Shown here: in pieces, positions 1 to 8,985 of the stretch
How positions within the stretch are numbered: position 1 is the first letter of the stretch
How the letters are laid out: every line of letters starts with the position of its first letter
Source: JANQUM01 sp047630355
GTDB lineage: Bacteria; Bacteroidota; Bacteroidia; Cytophagales; Spirosomataceae
DNA: 64,000 nt
Reading direction: 5' to 3'
NCBI GenBank assembly: GCA_047630355.1
Contig: JBLHXN010000006.1
Coordinates: 1 to 64,000 of the forward strand
Program-made: the position numbers and the translations under genes
The notes under the pieces: generated by a model
What the model saw: the letters and a program-made list of their open reading frames with translations, nothing else
What the model was told of the DNA's origin: nothing
Databases searched by the model: none

Positions 1-3000
1 CCCGATTTCTCATTAGCACAATTAGGTTGTTTGCTACTTATATTTAGGATATTTATTGGCAATGGATTTACAGAAATGGCTACTTGTGAGGCACAATTGA
101 AAGCAGAAGAAAAATTGCAAGTTGCGGTGTAAATTATTGATTTCGTGGGCGAAACGGAGACATTATTCCCACTTCCTGCTCCATTATTCCAAGTAACAGT
201 TCCGTTTTGGCAACCCGAATAAGATAATGTTATATTCTGCCCGGCTAAGGTTGTTATTTGACTCGCAGATGCTAAAATTGAGCAAGAAGTAACGTTTATA
301 GTTACATTGCTTGTGCAAGTAGTTCCTCCATCCGCTGGCGTACAGGTAGCGGTATAAATTGTGGTGATGATTGGCGAAACGGTGACGTTCTTTCCCGTTC
401 CTGCTCCGTTGTTCCAAGCAACTGAGCCGCCTGTGCAACCTGTGTAAGAAAGTACGGAGGTTTGCCCTGCGTTAATAGCTGCCGGATTTGCAGATGCATT
501 TACGGCACAAGCGGCCACATTTATGGTTACATCGCTTGTGCAAGTAGCTCCACCTCCTGATGGCGTACAAGTGGCGGTATAAGTTGTGGTGGTGATTAGC
601 GAAACAGAGACATTATTTCCCGTTCCTGCTCCGTTGTTCCAAGCTACTGAACCGCCTGTGCAACCTGTGTAAGAAAGTATGCTGCTTTGTCCTGAACTAA
701 TAGATGATGGAGTTGCTGTTGCAGTTACAGCACAAGCTGCGACGGTTACTGTAGTTTGGCTCGTACAATTAGTTCCTCCATCTGTTGGAGTACAGGTAGC
801 TGTATAAGTAGTGGTTGTAAATGGCGTAACTGTGATGTTATTTCCAGTTCCTGCTCCGTTGTTCCAAGCTACTGAGCCGCCCGTGCAACCCGTGTATGAA
901 AGTATGGATGGCTGCCCGGCATTAATGTTTATCGGATTTGCGGTTGCGTTTATGGCACAAACAGCAACGTTTATAGTTATATCGCTTGTGCAAGTAGTTC
1001 CACCTCCCGAAGGCGTACAAGTAGCGGTATAAGTTGTGGTGATTATTGGCGAAACGGTGACGTTATTTCCATTTCCTGCACCATTATCCCAAACTACTGA
1101 ACCGCCACTACATCCTGTAAAATAAAGTATAACACTTTGCCCCGAATTGATATTAGTGCTAAACGCATTTGCTGTGATTTCACATAAGACTTCTACGGTA
1201 ACCTCATCAGTACAATTTATGGCACCACCTGTTGGAGCACAAGTTGCGGTATATTTGGTATTTGCTTGTGGCGACACCTCAACATTATTTCCGCTGGCAC
1301 CATTACTCCATGTAACTGTACCATTCAAACAGCCTGTATAACTAAGCGTAGTCTTTCCCCCTGGGTTAATACTAATTGGGGTTGCTGAGGCGATTATTGT
1401 ACAAGCTTCGGTCGTTATTGTTACTTGGCTAGTGCATGGAGTACTACCTAAACCTGCGGGAGTACATGTGGCAGTATAAACCGTTGTAATGAGCGGGGAA
1501 ACGCTAAGAGAAATTACAGGACTTGTGCCATCATTCCAAGTTACGGTGCCGCCTGTGCAACCCGTGTAAGAAAGTGTTGAGGATTGTCCTGCGTTTATGC
1601 TAGTAGGATTTGCGGTTGCATTTACTGTACATTGAGTAACGTTTACTGTGATTTGGCTAATGCATGGAGTACTACCTATACCCGCTGGAGTGCAAGTGGC
1701 AGTATAGGTAGTGGTGATGGTTGGCGAAACGGAGACACCATTTCCATTTGCTGCTCCGTTGTTCCAAGTTACGGTACCGCCTATGCATCCTGTATAGGAT
1801 AAGGTTGAACTTTGCCCACTATTAATAGTTAAAGGACTTGCTGTAGTATTTATTGCACACGGAACAACCGTAATTTCTATTTGGCTTGTACATGGGCTCG
1901 TTTCATCTAAGAATCTACAAGTAGCAGTATAAATAGTGGTTGAGCTTGGAGACACGGAAACGTTGTTTCCTGAGCCTGCACCATTATCCCATGTTACGGT
2001 TCCATTAGTACAACCTAAATATGAAAGTGTAGAGCTTTGGCCGGCGTTGATGTTAGCGGGTGCTGCCGAAGTGATAATGGGGCATCCGTTTATAATAACA
2101 GTTATATTAACGCTACAAGTAGTACCACCGCCCGTTGGGCTACACGTAGCTGTATAAGTAGTTTCTGTTGTTGGTGAAACACTAATATTATTTCCTGAGC
2201 CTTCTCCGTTGTTCCAAGCTACTGTTCCGTTGCTGCAACCTGTATAAGTAAGCGTTGCACTTGTACCAATATTTATACGTATGGATGGCTGACTTACCAT
2301 TATATTACACTGTTCCACCGTAACCGTAACTTTACTTGTACAGCTGATCGAAGGGTTGTAGCTATCTACACACTGGGCAGTGTATTCCGTTGTTATATTA
2401 GGCGAAACGGATAGATTATTTCCATTCCCAATAACATCTCCGTAAAACCATGTTACTGTACCACCTTCACAACCCGTATAAGATAACGTAGTACTTTGCC
2501 CCGCATTGATTTTTTCAGGTAGTGCTGTCGCTGTAATTGGACATGCATTAATGAATATTTTAAAATCTAGACTACAAGTAGTACTTCCGCCTCCATCTGG
2601 TGTACAAGTAGCTTTATAGGTAGTATTTGCTGTAGGTGAAACTCTAATATCATTTCCAGTGGCACTTATTCCATTATCCCATGTTACGGTTCCGTTGGAA
2701 CAACCTGAATAATTAAGCGTAACACTTTCTCCTTGATTAATATGAAACACGGTGGATTCACTAACTATATAACACGGGGTTACTGTAATAGTAACTTCAC
2801 TTGTACATTGTTCTGAAGGATTGGTATTATTTACACAGCCGGCGGTATATTTTGTTGTCGTAGCTGGCGAAACCACAATATTATTGCCTGATCCAAGGCT
2901 ATTATCCCACGTCAAGGTGCCATTGGTACAACCTGTATATGAAAGGATAGAGATTTGCCCAGCGTTGATAGTTTCACTAGTCGCTGATACTGTTATTGGA

Positions 3001-4463
3001 CACGAAAGTATAGAAATTGGTAAGTCAAAGCTACATGTAGTTCCGCCTCCATTCGGTGTACATGTGGCTGTGTAAGTAGTATTCACGGTTGGTGAGACTT
3101 TAAAGTTATTTCCTGGCCCCACTTCAACGCCTCCAGTACTCCAAGTTACCGTTCCATTTGAACAGCCTCCAAATTCTAAAGATGCTTCATCGCCTAATTC
3201 AATTGTAGTTATTGATCCTGTGCGAGTGATAGCACACTGTAGCACCACAACTGTAACTGTTTTCGTGCAAACATTTGAAGGATTGCTATTATCTACACAC
3301 TTGGCTGTGTACTCGGTTGACCCAGCTGGCGAAACCACAACATTATTTCCTGTGTCTGTTATTCCATTATCCCATGTCAAGGTGCCATTGCTACATCCTG
3401 TATTAGATATGGTTGTACTTTGTCCAGCGTTGATAGTTCTGAGTAAATCCATAATAATCGGGCAAGGCTTAACGATTACTTTTATTTCTCTACTGCATGT
3501 ATTTCCTCCGCCAGTTGGTGTACATGTACCTGTGTAGGTAGTGGTTACAATTGGTGATACGATAATGTTATTTCCTGTAGCAGATACAACATTATCCCAA
3601 GTTACGGTTCCATTTGTACATCCCGTATAAGAAAACGTTCCATTTCCCCCTTCATCTATAGTAATTTCAGCTGTAGAAACATTCCCTTTTGTTATAATAA
3701 AAATACACGGAGTTACTGTTACCGTAATTTTTTTTGTACGAACATCTAAAGGGTTACTATTATTTACGCACCGGGCGGTATATTCAGTTGTTGTAGTAGG
3801 AGAAACTACAATAATATTTCCTGGCCCTACGTTGTCCCAAGTTAGAGTGCCACCTGTACAACCTGTATTAGTCAAGGTTGTACTTTGACCAGCATTGATG
3901 GTGGTAAATGATGCCGAAATGATTGGGGAAGGATAAACTATTACTTCATTATCCACATCACATGTATTTCCTCCGCCAGTTGGCGTACAAGTAGCTTTGT
4001 AAATGGTATTTACTACTGGGGAAATATTAATAAGATTTCCTATGGTACTTATCCCATTATCCCAAGTTACGGTTCCGTTGTCACATCCGTACACAAGAAT
4101 AGTTTCACTATTTCCTTCTTCAACACTATAAGGTCCATAAGATCCAATAGAACATTGGGCTACGGTAACTGTAATATCGGCGAAGCAATAGACCGGGGAA
4201 ATATCAACGAAATATTGGCATGTGGCGGTATATTTTGTTGTGGTGGTTGGCGAAACAGAAATGTCATTTCCTGATCCCAGGCCATTATCCCAGGTTAAAG
4301 TACCACCTACACAACCTGTATAAGATAAAATGGAACTTTGCCCTACGTTGATGTTGGTAGATGATGCAGACGCAGTAATAGGGCAAGGGTCAACACTATT
4401 TTTAGCATGGCCGCTACTGAAAACAACCATTAACAATAATAAAAGGAGTATATGTTGTTTCAT
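1..4463 (-). CDS. Giant secreted Ig-like-repeat surface protein (3' end outside window)
   Basis: The frame is open for 1487 codons from the ATG at 4463 to the window edge, so the C-terminus is missing. The N-terminus, MKQHILLLLLLMVVFSSGHA, is a clear signal peptide. The rest is a tandem array of about 75-residue units; the consensus includes GQSttLsYtGC, then W-D/N-N-G-x-G-S-G-N-x-I-S-V-S-P, then YTATC. This resembles the Ig/PKD-like repeats of Bacteroidota gliding and adhesion proteins. Two cysteines per unit probably form a disulfide outside the cell. After the last full unit the sequence becomes LPINILNISSKQPNCANEKS, which may begin another domain such as a SprB-type repeat. A type IX secretion C-terminal domain would be expected beyond the edge but cannot be seen. 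It starts 4 bases after the stop of the FnIII gene, so the two are very likely co-transcribed. The adhesin role is inferred from architecture. Confidence 0.85.
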   Translation of the reverse strand, partial: MKQHILLLLLLMVVFSSGHAKNSVDPCPITASASSTNINVGQSSILSYTGCVGGTLTWDNGLGSGNDISVSPTTTTKYTATCQYFVDISPVYCFADITVTVAQCSIGSYGPYSVEEGNSETILVYGCDNGTVTWDNGISTIGNLINISPVVNTIYKATCTPTGGGNTCDVDNEVIVYPSPIISASFTTINAGQSTTLTNTGCTGGTLTWDNVGPGNIIVVSPTTTTEYTARCVNNSNPLDVRTKKITVTVTPCIFIITKGNVSTAEITIDEGGNGTFSYTGCTNGTVTWDNVVSATGNNIIVSPIVTTTYTGTCTPTGGGNTCSREIKVIVKPCPIIMDLLRTINAGQSTTISNTGCSNGTLTWDNGITDTGNNVVVSPAGSTEYTAKCVDNSNPSNVCTKTVTVVVLQCAITRTGSITTIELGDEASLEFGGCSNGTVTWSTGGVEVGPGNNFKVSPTVNTTYTATCTPNGGGTTCSFDLPISILSCPITVSATSETINAGQISILSYTGCTNGTLTWDNSLGSGNNIVVSPATTTKYTAGCVNNTNPSEQCTSEVTITVTPCYIVSESTVFHINQGESVTLNYSGCSNGTVTWDNGISATGNDIRVSPTANTTYKATCTPDGGGSTTCSLDFKIFINACPITATALPEKINAGQSTTLSYTGCEGGTVTWFYGDVIGNGNNLSVSPNITTEYTAQCVDSYNPSISCTSKVTVTVEQCNIMVSQPSIRINIGTSATLTYTGCSNGTVAWNNGEGSGNNISVSPTTETTYTATCSPTGGGTTCSVNITVIINGCPIITSAAPANINAGQSSTLSYLGCTNGTVTWDNGAGSGNNVSVSPSSTTIYTATCRFLDETSPCTSQIEITVVPCAINTTASPLTINSGQSSTLSYTGCIGGTVTWNNGAANGNGVSVSPTITTTYTATCTPAGIGSTPCISQITVNVTQCTVNATANPTSINAGQSSTLSYTGCTGGTVTWNDGTSPVISLSVSPLITTVYTATCTPAGLGSTPCTSQVTITTEACTIIASATPISINPGGKTTLSYTGCLNGTVTWSNGASGNNVEVSPQANTKYTATCAPTGGAINCTDEVTVEVLCEITANAFSTNINSGQSVILYFTGCSGGSVVWDNGAGNGNNVTVSPIITTTYTATCTPSGGGTTCTSDITINVAVCAINATANPININAGQPSILSYTGCTGGSVAWNNGAGTGNNITVTPFTTTTYTATCTPTDGGTNCTSQTTVTVAACAVTATATPSSISSGQSSILSYTGCTGGSVAWNNGAGTGNNVSVSLITTTTYTATCTPSGGGATCTSDVTINVAACAVNASANPAAINAGQTSVLSYTGCTGGSVAWNNGAGTGKNVTVSPIITTIYTATCTPADGGTTCTSNVTINVTSCSILASASQITTLAGQNITLSYSGCQNGTVTWNNGAGSGNNVSVSPTKSIIYTATCNFSSAFNCASQVAISVNPLPINILNISSKQPNCANEKS
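120..4400 (-). repeat. Tandem array of at least 19 coding repeats, about 225 bp each
   Basis: The W-D/N-N-G core of the unit recurs at plus-strand positions near 181, 406, 631, 856, 1081, 1300, 1528, 1756, 1981, 2206, 2440, 2671, 2899, 3133, 3364, 3591, 3829, 4053 and 4282. The period is exactly 225 bp over much of the left part, especially 181-1081, and varies between about 219 and 239 bp elsewhere. Units near 400-1000 are nearly identical in DNA; those nearer the N-terminus (right side) have diverged. This suggests recent duplication or gene conversion in the C-terminal part of the array. It is a protein-coding repeat, not CRISPR. Confidence 0.9.
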
Positions 4464-4467
4464 TTTG

Positions 4468-6549
4468 TTATCGTTTAATGTCAATGGTAATTTCTTGCCA
4501 GCCAGACAAATACCCGTCCTTCATTTTTGCACGAATTAGGTACCTGTAAATAGTATCGGTAGCATTAGGGTAATCTTTCCATTGCGAAATGGTAGTGCCT
4601 ACGCTTTTTAAAATAGCAAAATCTTCATTTGCCACTGCTTTGTATAGTTGAAAGCTTTCAATTTCTTCTGTTTCGTTACATTTCCAGTTAAGAAAAATAA
4701 GGTCTTTTTCTTCGTTGAAATCTGCATTAAACTCCTGGAACGTAATGTTTTTCGTAAAAAAAGGCGTCTCTAATAAATATGGATTAGCTGGTTCTGATTC
4801 GTTTTGACTACTGTCTCTGGCAATTAGTGTATAAGCGTATAAATGCTTTGCCAATACTGTGGTATCTATATAACTTTTGGTAAGCGTATCTTTCACAACC
4901 AACATTACTTGCCAGTCGTCGCTCGGCATACTTTTTCTGTATAACGTATGGCTTTCAACATCGTTGGAGTAGCTTCTTTCCCAAGAGAGGCTGATTTTTT
5001 TATCTTCAACTGAATAGTTAATAAAAACGGGACGAGTAGGGCCATAAATATCTGGTTTTTGTACATGATACTCTAAAGACAACTCTGAAACATTCATTCG
5101 ATTATCTACCGCCATGGCTTTGTAGTAATAATCTCTATTCAGTAATTTCATATCTAAAGTATCCAAAAAGAATTCTCCAATAATGAGGTCGTTTGAAATA
5201 CGGAAATAATACGCTGATGAAATATCTCTCCGTGCTATGTAATATCCTTTTAGGTCTTTCTCTGGGTTTTTATCCCAAACAATACTTACAATTCCGGACG
5301 AATCAACTTGGGCAAAAAGCCCCGTTGGTGATTCCGGAGGGATTGAGTCTGAGGCAAAAACGCTAATTGGAAACGATAGTACAGAATAGTTGCTGTCAAC
5401 AACTACAATAACACGAGCATTGATGGGCAATTTGGAAGGCACTATAACTCTACTACGTACGGAGGGAGATAGCAATGCCGTAGCATCTTGGTAGTGCGAA
5501 TATAAGCTGTCGGACTGCTGTATTTTAAAGCCTTGAATATATGGTTCCAGTGAATCGCCAAAGGCCCACTCTATAGATAACGTGGTACTATCAATGAGGT
5601 TGAAATTCGTAATTTCGGGCATCGAGATTGGCGGAATGCTTTTTGCCGAGACTATTTCTGAGTAAGGGCCTTCGTCTTCAAAAACATCTGTTCCCTTTAC
5701 GCGGTAATAGTGGGTAGTTTTAAAATCTTCAAGGGAGTCGATGTGCATGACTTTGAACTGCTCTTCTTCAGTGGCATTTAGTATGGCTCCTTCATTTAAT
5801 TTATGAAAATTTTCTTTATCGTTTTCGGATTCTTCTATGGTATAGGTATTATAAAAATCACGAATTTTTTCGGTGTCCCATTCTAATATTGCCACTTGGT
5901 TGCCAGATTTGGCAGTCATGATAGGAGATGGCATTTCTATAATTTGCCCCATTGTAATGGGCTTGGTGTTTTCGGGTTGTACTGTGCCTACGTTCTCTCG
6001 TGTAACGTTTATCGATAAAGTGTAAACGTACGTTTCGCCCATAATTGCGGTGGAGTCTTTATAGCCCAAAGTGGCTGCCTGTGCTACATCAAAACTTAAG
6101 TCGGCTCCGAGTAAGGCAAACAAGTGCCGTTGATTGGCTTCGTCCATGGCTTGTATGAGGTCGGTTACTACGCGGTTTTTATCATCTAAATACCCGTAAA
6201 TTGAGTACGCATTTGTAAAATAACGTTGGTCGCCTGAGGCTACTTTCTCACGCCAAAAAGCTTCAGATTCTGGTTTTTTATTTTCAAAAAGCTCTACTTT
6301 TTGGTTTGACTTAACATTAGTTCGCTCAAGTGTATAGCCAAACTCAATGCCTTTGTCCCAAGCCGATTGTGAATACGGGCTCCAACGCAGCCAAATGGCA
6401 CCGTTTTTTGTTTTTCCGATGATGGCTAATTCACGGAAAGCTTCAATACTTATCTCAGATTCTGATTTAGATATTTTTTTCTGACCATAGCTATGATTAG
6501 CCAATGCTATACAGAAAAAAAACATTCCTATTATTTTTACTAAATTCAT
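4468..6549 (-). CDS. Secreted fibronectin type III-like protein
   Basis: This 693-residue protein has a signal peptide (MNLVKIIGMFFFCIALANHSYG) followed by several FnIII-like beta-sandwich modules. Recurrent motifs include 'W-x-x-x-Y-S', 'YRVKGTD', 'GYYIARRD', 'YYYKAMAVD' and 'YAYTLIARD', where the tyrosine-rich F/G strands of FnIII domains are expected. Residues 30-200 form a less clear N-terminal region (AIWLRWSPYS) that may also be FnIII-like. No catalytic motif is visible. It lies 24 bases downstream of the coiled-coil gene and 4 bases upstream of the Ig-repeat gene. It is probably a structural component of the same surface complex. The FnIII assignment rests on sequence pattern only. Confidence 0.75.
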   Translation of the reverse strand: MNLVKIIGMFFFCIALANHSYGQKKISKSESEISIEAFRELAIIGKTKNGAIWLRWSPYSQSAWDKGIEFGYTLERTNVKSNQKVELFENKKPESEAFWREKVASGDQRYFTNAYSIYGYLDDKNRVVTDLIQAMDEANQRHLFALLGADLSFDVAQAATLGYKDSTAIMGETYVYTLSINVTRENVGTVQPENTKPITMGQIIEMPSPIMTAKSGNQVAILEWDTEKIRDFYNTYTIEESENDKENFHKLNEGAILNATEEEQFKVMHIDSLEDFKTTHYYRVKGTDVFEDEGPYSEIVSAKSIPPISMPEITNFNLIDSTTLSIEWAFGDSLEPYIQGFKIQQSDSLYSHYQDATALLSPSVRSRVIVPSKLPINARVIVVVDSNYSVLSFPISVFASDSIPPESPTGLFAQVDSSGIVSIVWDKNPEKDLKGYYIARRDISSAYYFRISNDLIIGEFFLDTLDMKLLNRDYYYKAMAVDNRMNVSELSLEYHVQKPDIYGPTRPVFINYSVEDKKISLSWERSYSNDVESHTLYRKSMPSDDWQVMLVVKDTLTKSYIDTTVLAKHLYAYTLIARDSSQNESEPANPYLLETPFFTKNITFQEFNADFNEEKDLIFLNWKCNETEEIESFQLYKAVANEDFAILKSVGTTISQWKDYPNATDTIYRYLIRAKMKDGYLSGWQEITIDIKR

Positions 6550-6573
6550 TATGTTTTTTATTGAATATCACTA

Positions 6574-8916
6574 TTATTTTTTTGGAGGTGCTTCAATAGC
6601 AGGCTTACTATCATTAGGATCTTCGTCTGTTTTCCAGAATAATTCTTTAATAGCGTAATTTCCATGCGTGAACTTTGCTGTAATTTTCTGGTTGTATTTT
6701 TCTTTATTGATAGCTGTATTATATATTCGCCCTGCTCCATCTATTCCGTTATTATACACATATCGTATTTTGGCTATATAGGCAGTGAACTTTAATTCAT
6801 AGTCTTTGCCTTCTTCAAGTGAAGTCTCTGGCACTACTAATACTGCTTTAAAATTGTTCCCATGATTATAGGTTTGTTTCAAACCACCTGATGGAGATCC
6901 TGGACCTTTAATGTTATAATCACCTAGCATAACTCCAGCGTCATCATATTTTACATCATCGAGTGTGATACTGAATTTATAACCTAAACCATATTTGCCA
7001 TTTACAACAAAGCTTTTTCCTCCAAAAAGGTTTGCTTGTGTAACTCCAGCTATTACGTTCAATTTTCCCCCTTCAAAAAGGTTGATCACCTCGCATTGTG
7101 TTCCCATACTGAAATCGACTCCTATTCTTCCTTTAATAGCACCTGCTAACGCTGAATATTTAAAATCGGCGTTGCCTTTAAGGTAGAGAGGCTTAGGAAA
7201 ACCGCCGCTAAGTGCTAAGCTGAGCTGAGCCTCAAGAAGCGGAACTGTGACTACTGCTCCCCAAAAAGACACCTTAAAGTCAATTTTGCCTTTTGCGTAA
7301 GCAATAGCTGTGGCAGTACCATAGAAGCCCGTTCCATATCCCATGCACGTTACATTGTCTGCTAATAGTACGTCCATCCCAACCCCAAAGCCAATGTTAT
7401 ATGAAATGGGGCCTTTTTGAGTAGTTTTAGTGGATTTTTGATCAAATGCAAAACCTATGCCTAAGCCCTTAGATTCCTTAGGAGCTATGCTGTATGCCCT
7501 TTTAAGGTCTTCAATTGGATCAAAAGAAATTCGCTTAGCCGCCTTAAGTTCTTTCAATACTTTACTGATACCCTCAGGATAATTACGTGTGATAAGCTTA
7601 GGATCTTTAGGCAGTGAGCCACCTACTAAATAGAACTGTATATCTTGTTCTACACCAGCAATAAGGCCCATTGATGGCTTTGTAGTGATTTTTGCTGAAA
7701 GTGGCTGCCCTGGCGAGCCAGCCCATAAATGAAACCCATCCGTACATCCAATGCACATATCTACTGTTCCAACTAGCCCTGCATTATTTCCAGTTCCTTT
7801 TAAGGTAAAATCACCTTTGTCAATGTTAGCATAACCAGACGCAAGCAAATGAAATTCTTTTTTCTCAAGATTATATCCTGCGTAGCCTTTGATCATTATG
7901 AATGTGTCTTGCGTAGAGATATCATCAAAGTCTTCTTCAACTGCATTTTTTAGGTTGTCTAATTCGGATACGTTTACTAGTAAGGGTTTATCATAATATT
8001 TACCATCGTAAGTAGATTTTTTTAATGCAGCTATGCGTTCGTCTAATTTGTTTTTCTCTTCACTAAAAAGTGCCTTATCGGCATCGTTTGCATTTTGAAA
8101 TCGAAGTTCAAGGTCGGCAAGCTCCTGCTGTGCCTTTAATAGGTCGGAGCCATTTTCTTGTTTTATCCTTGTTATGGCTACTAGTGCTTTTTCGTAATCA
8201 TCTAATGATTGTTTCACACCCTCCATTTGTAATTTAGCAGCCCTCAATTGGTCTTCCGAAGTTTTTCTTGCCTCAGCTGAAATAGGCCCTTTTAATTGAC
8301 GTTCAATTGCGTTAATGTTGCTTTGGGCTTTCTGTAGTGCAGCTAAAAGCCCTGCCTTATCTGTTCTCTTTACAATAGCTAAGTTTAAGCCAAGCTCAGC
8401 TTGGTTCTTTTCTACTCGTAGTGTTTTTTCAGTTGTAGCTAATTCTTCTTTTTCGTGGCGATATTGATACGCTAATATTTTGGCTTTGTCAATCTCAATT
8501 TGCTCAGTAGTTTTTCCATTTGTACGGCTCAACTTTATTATTTCATTTTGATATTCACCTTCCGATTTGAAAACTGAAAGGGAAATACCCTTACTTGTTA
8601 ATTCACTTTCGATATCAGCACCCTTTACTTGCCTTCCTCCAAAGGTAAGTTCCTGATTAGCTGTTTGTTCGGCTAGTTTTTGCTTTGAGGCCAGCTCATC
8701 CTTTGCTTTTTGAAAATCTGGATTCAAACGTATCGCTGCCGCAGATTTAGCGGTTTCTAACACCAGTAAACTTTCATTAATTTGCTTTAAAGATAAGTTT
8801 TGAAGATTTAAACCATCCGACTCAGAAACAAGACCAACAACGGGAGCAGCTAATGTTGATAAAAACGTCTTAAACTTTTCATCGCTATCCAAGATACTCA
8901 AAAGCGGAGCGTTCAT
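6574..8916 (-). CDS. C-terminal part of giant coiled-coil/beta-rich surface protein, cut off by an in-frame stop
   Basis: This 780-residue frame starts with no signal peptide and opens directly into an alpha-helical Ala/Lys/Glu/Gln-rich coiled coil (residues about 40-290). A Gly/aromatic-rich beta region follows (about 310-780, e.g. GIGFAFDQ, YNIGFGVGMDVLL, GYGTGFYGTATA), then a charged tail ending in PPKK. It is in exactly the same reading frame as the gene to its right (8986-13131). Between them lie only one TAA at 8986-8988 and 23 sense codons reading TRTIAAESNLAIAKSKQL onward, which continue the helical pattern. The simplest reading is one gene of 2186 codons interrupted by a nonsense codon or a sequence error. 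If translated separately from the ATG at 8916, the product would stay in the cytoplasm. Function unknown. Confidence 0.7.
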   Translation of the reverse strand: MNAPLLSILDSDEKFKTFLSTLAAPVVGLVSESDGLNLQNLSLKQINESLLVLETAKSAAAIRLNPDFQKAKDELASKQKLAEQTANQELTFGGRQVKGADIESELTSKGISLSVFKSEGEYQNEIIKLSRTNGKTTEQIEIDKAKILAYQYRHEKEELATTEKTLRVEKNQAELGLNLAIVKRTDKAGLLAALQKAQSNINAIERQLKGPISAEARKTSEDQLRAAKLQMEGVKQSLDDYEKALVAITRIKQENGSDLLKAQQELADLELRFQNANDADKALFSEEKNKLDERIAALKKSTYDGKYYDKPLLVNVSELDNLKNAVEEDFDDISTQDTFIMIKGYAGYNLEKKEFHLLASGYANIDKGDFTLKGTGNNAGLVGTVDMCIGCTDGFHLWAGSPGQPLSAKITTKPSMGLIAGVEQDIQFYLVGGSLPKDPKLITRNYPEGISKVLKELKAAKRISFDPIEDLKRAYSIAPKESKGLGIGFAFDQKSTKTTQKGPISYNIGFGVGMDVLLADNVTCMGYGTGFYGTATAIAYAKGKIDFKVSFWGAVVTVPLLEAQLSLALSGGFPKPLYLKGNADFKYSALAGAIKGRIGVDFSMGTQCEVINLFEGGKLNVIAGVTQANLFGGKSFVVNGKYGLGYKFSITLDDVKYDDAGVMLGDYNIKGPGSPSGGLKQTYNHGNNFKAVLVVPETSLEEGKDYELKFTAYIAKIRYVYNNGIDGAGRIYNTAINKEKYNQKITAKFTHGNYAIKELFWKTDEDPNDSKPAIEAPPKK

Positions 8917-8985
8917 TATTTTTTCAGAGGATAGCTGCTTGCTTTTAGCTATTGCTAGATTGCTCTCAGCAGCTATAGTTCTTGT

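Noticed and set aside
811..3537. Several plus-strand frames of 64-105 codons across the Ig-repeat gene
   Set aside because: They are shadows of the repeat coding sequence on the other strand; they recur with the repeat period and have no start signals of their own.
181..4330. Regular repeats considered as a possible CRISPR array
   Set aside because: The period is about 225 bp, units are coding throughout, and there is no short repeat/unique spacer structure or cas gene.
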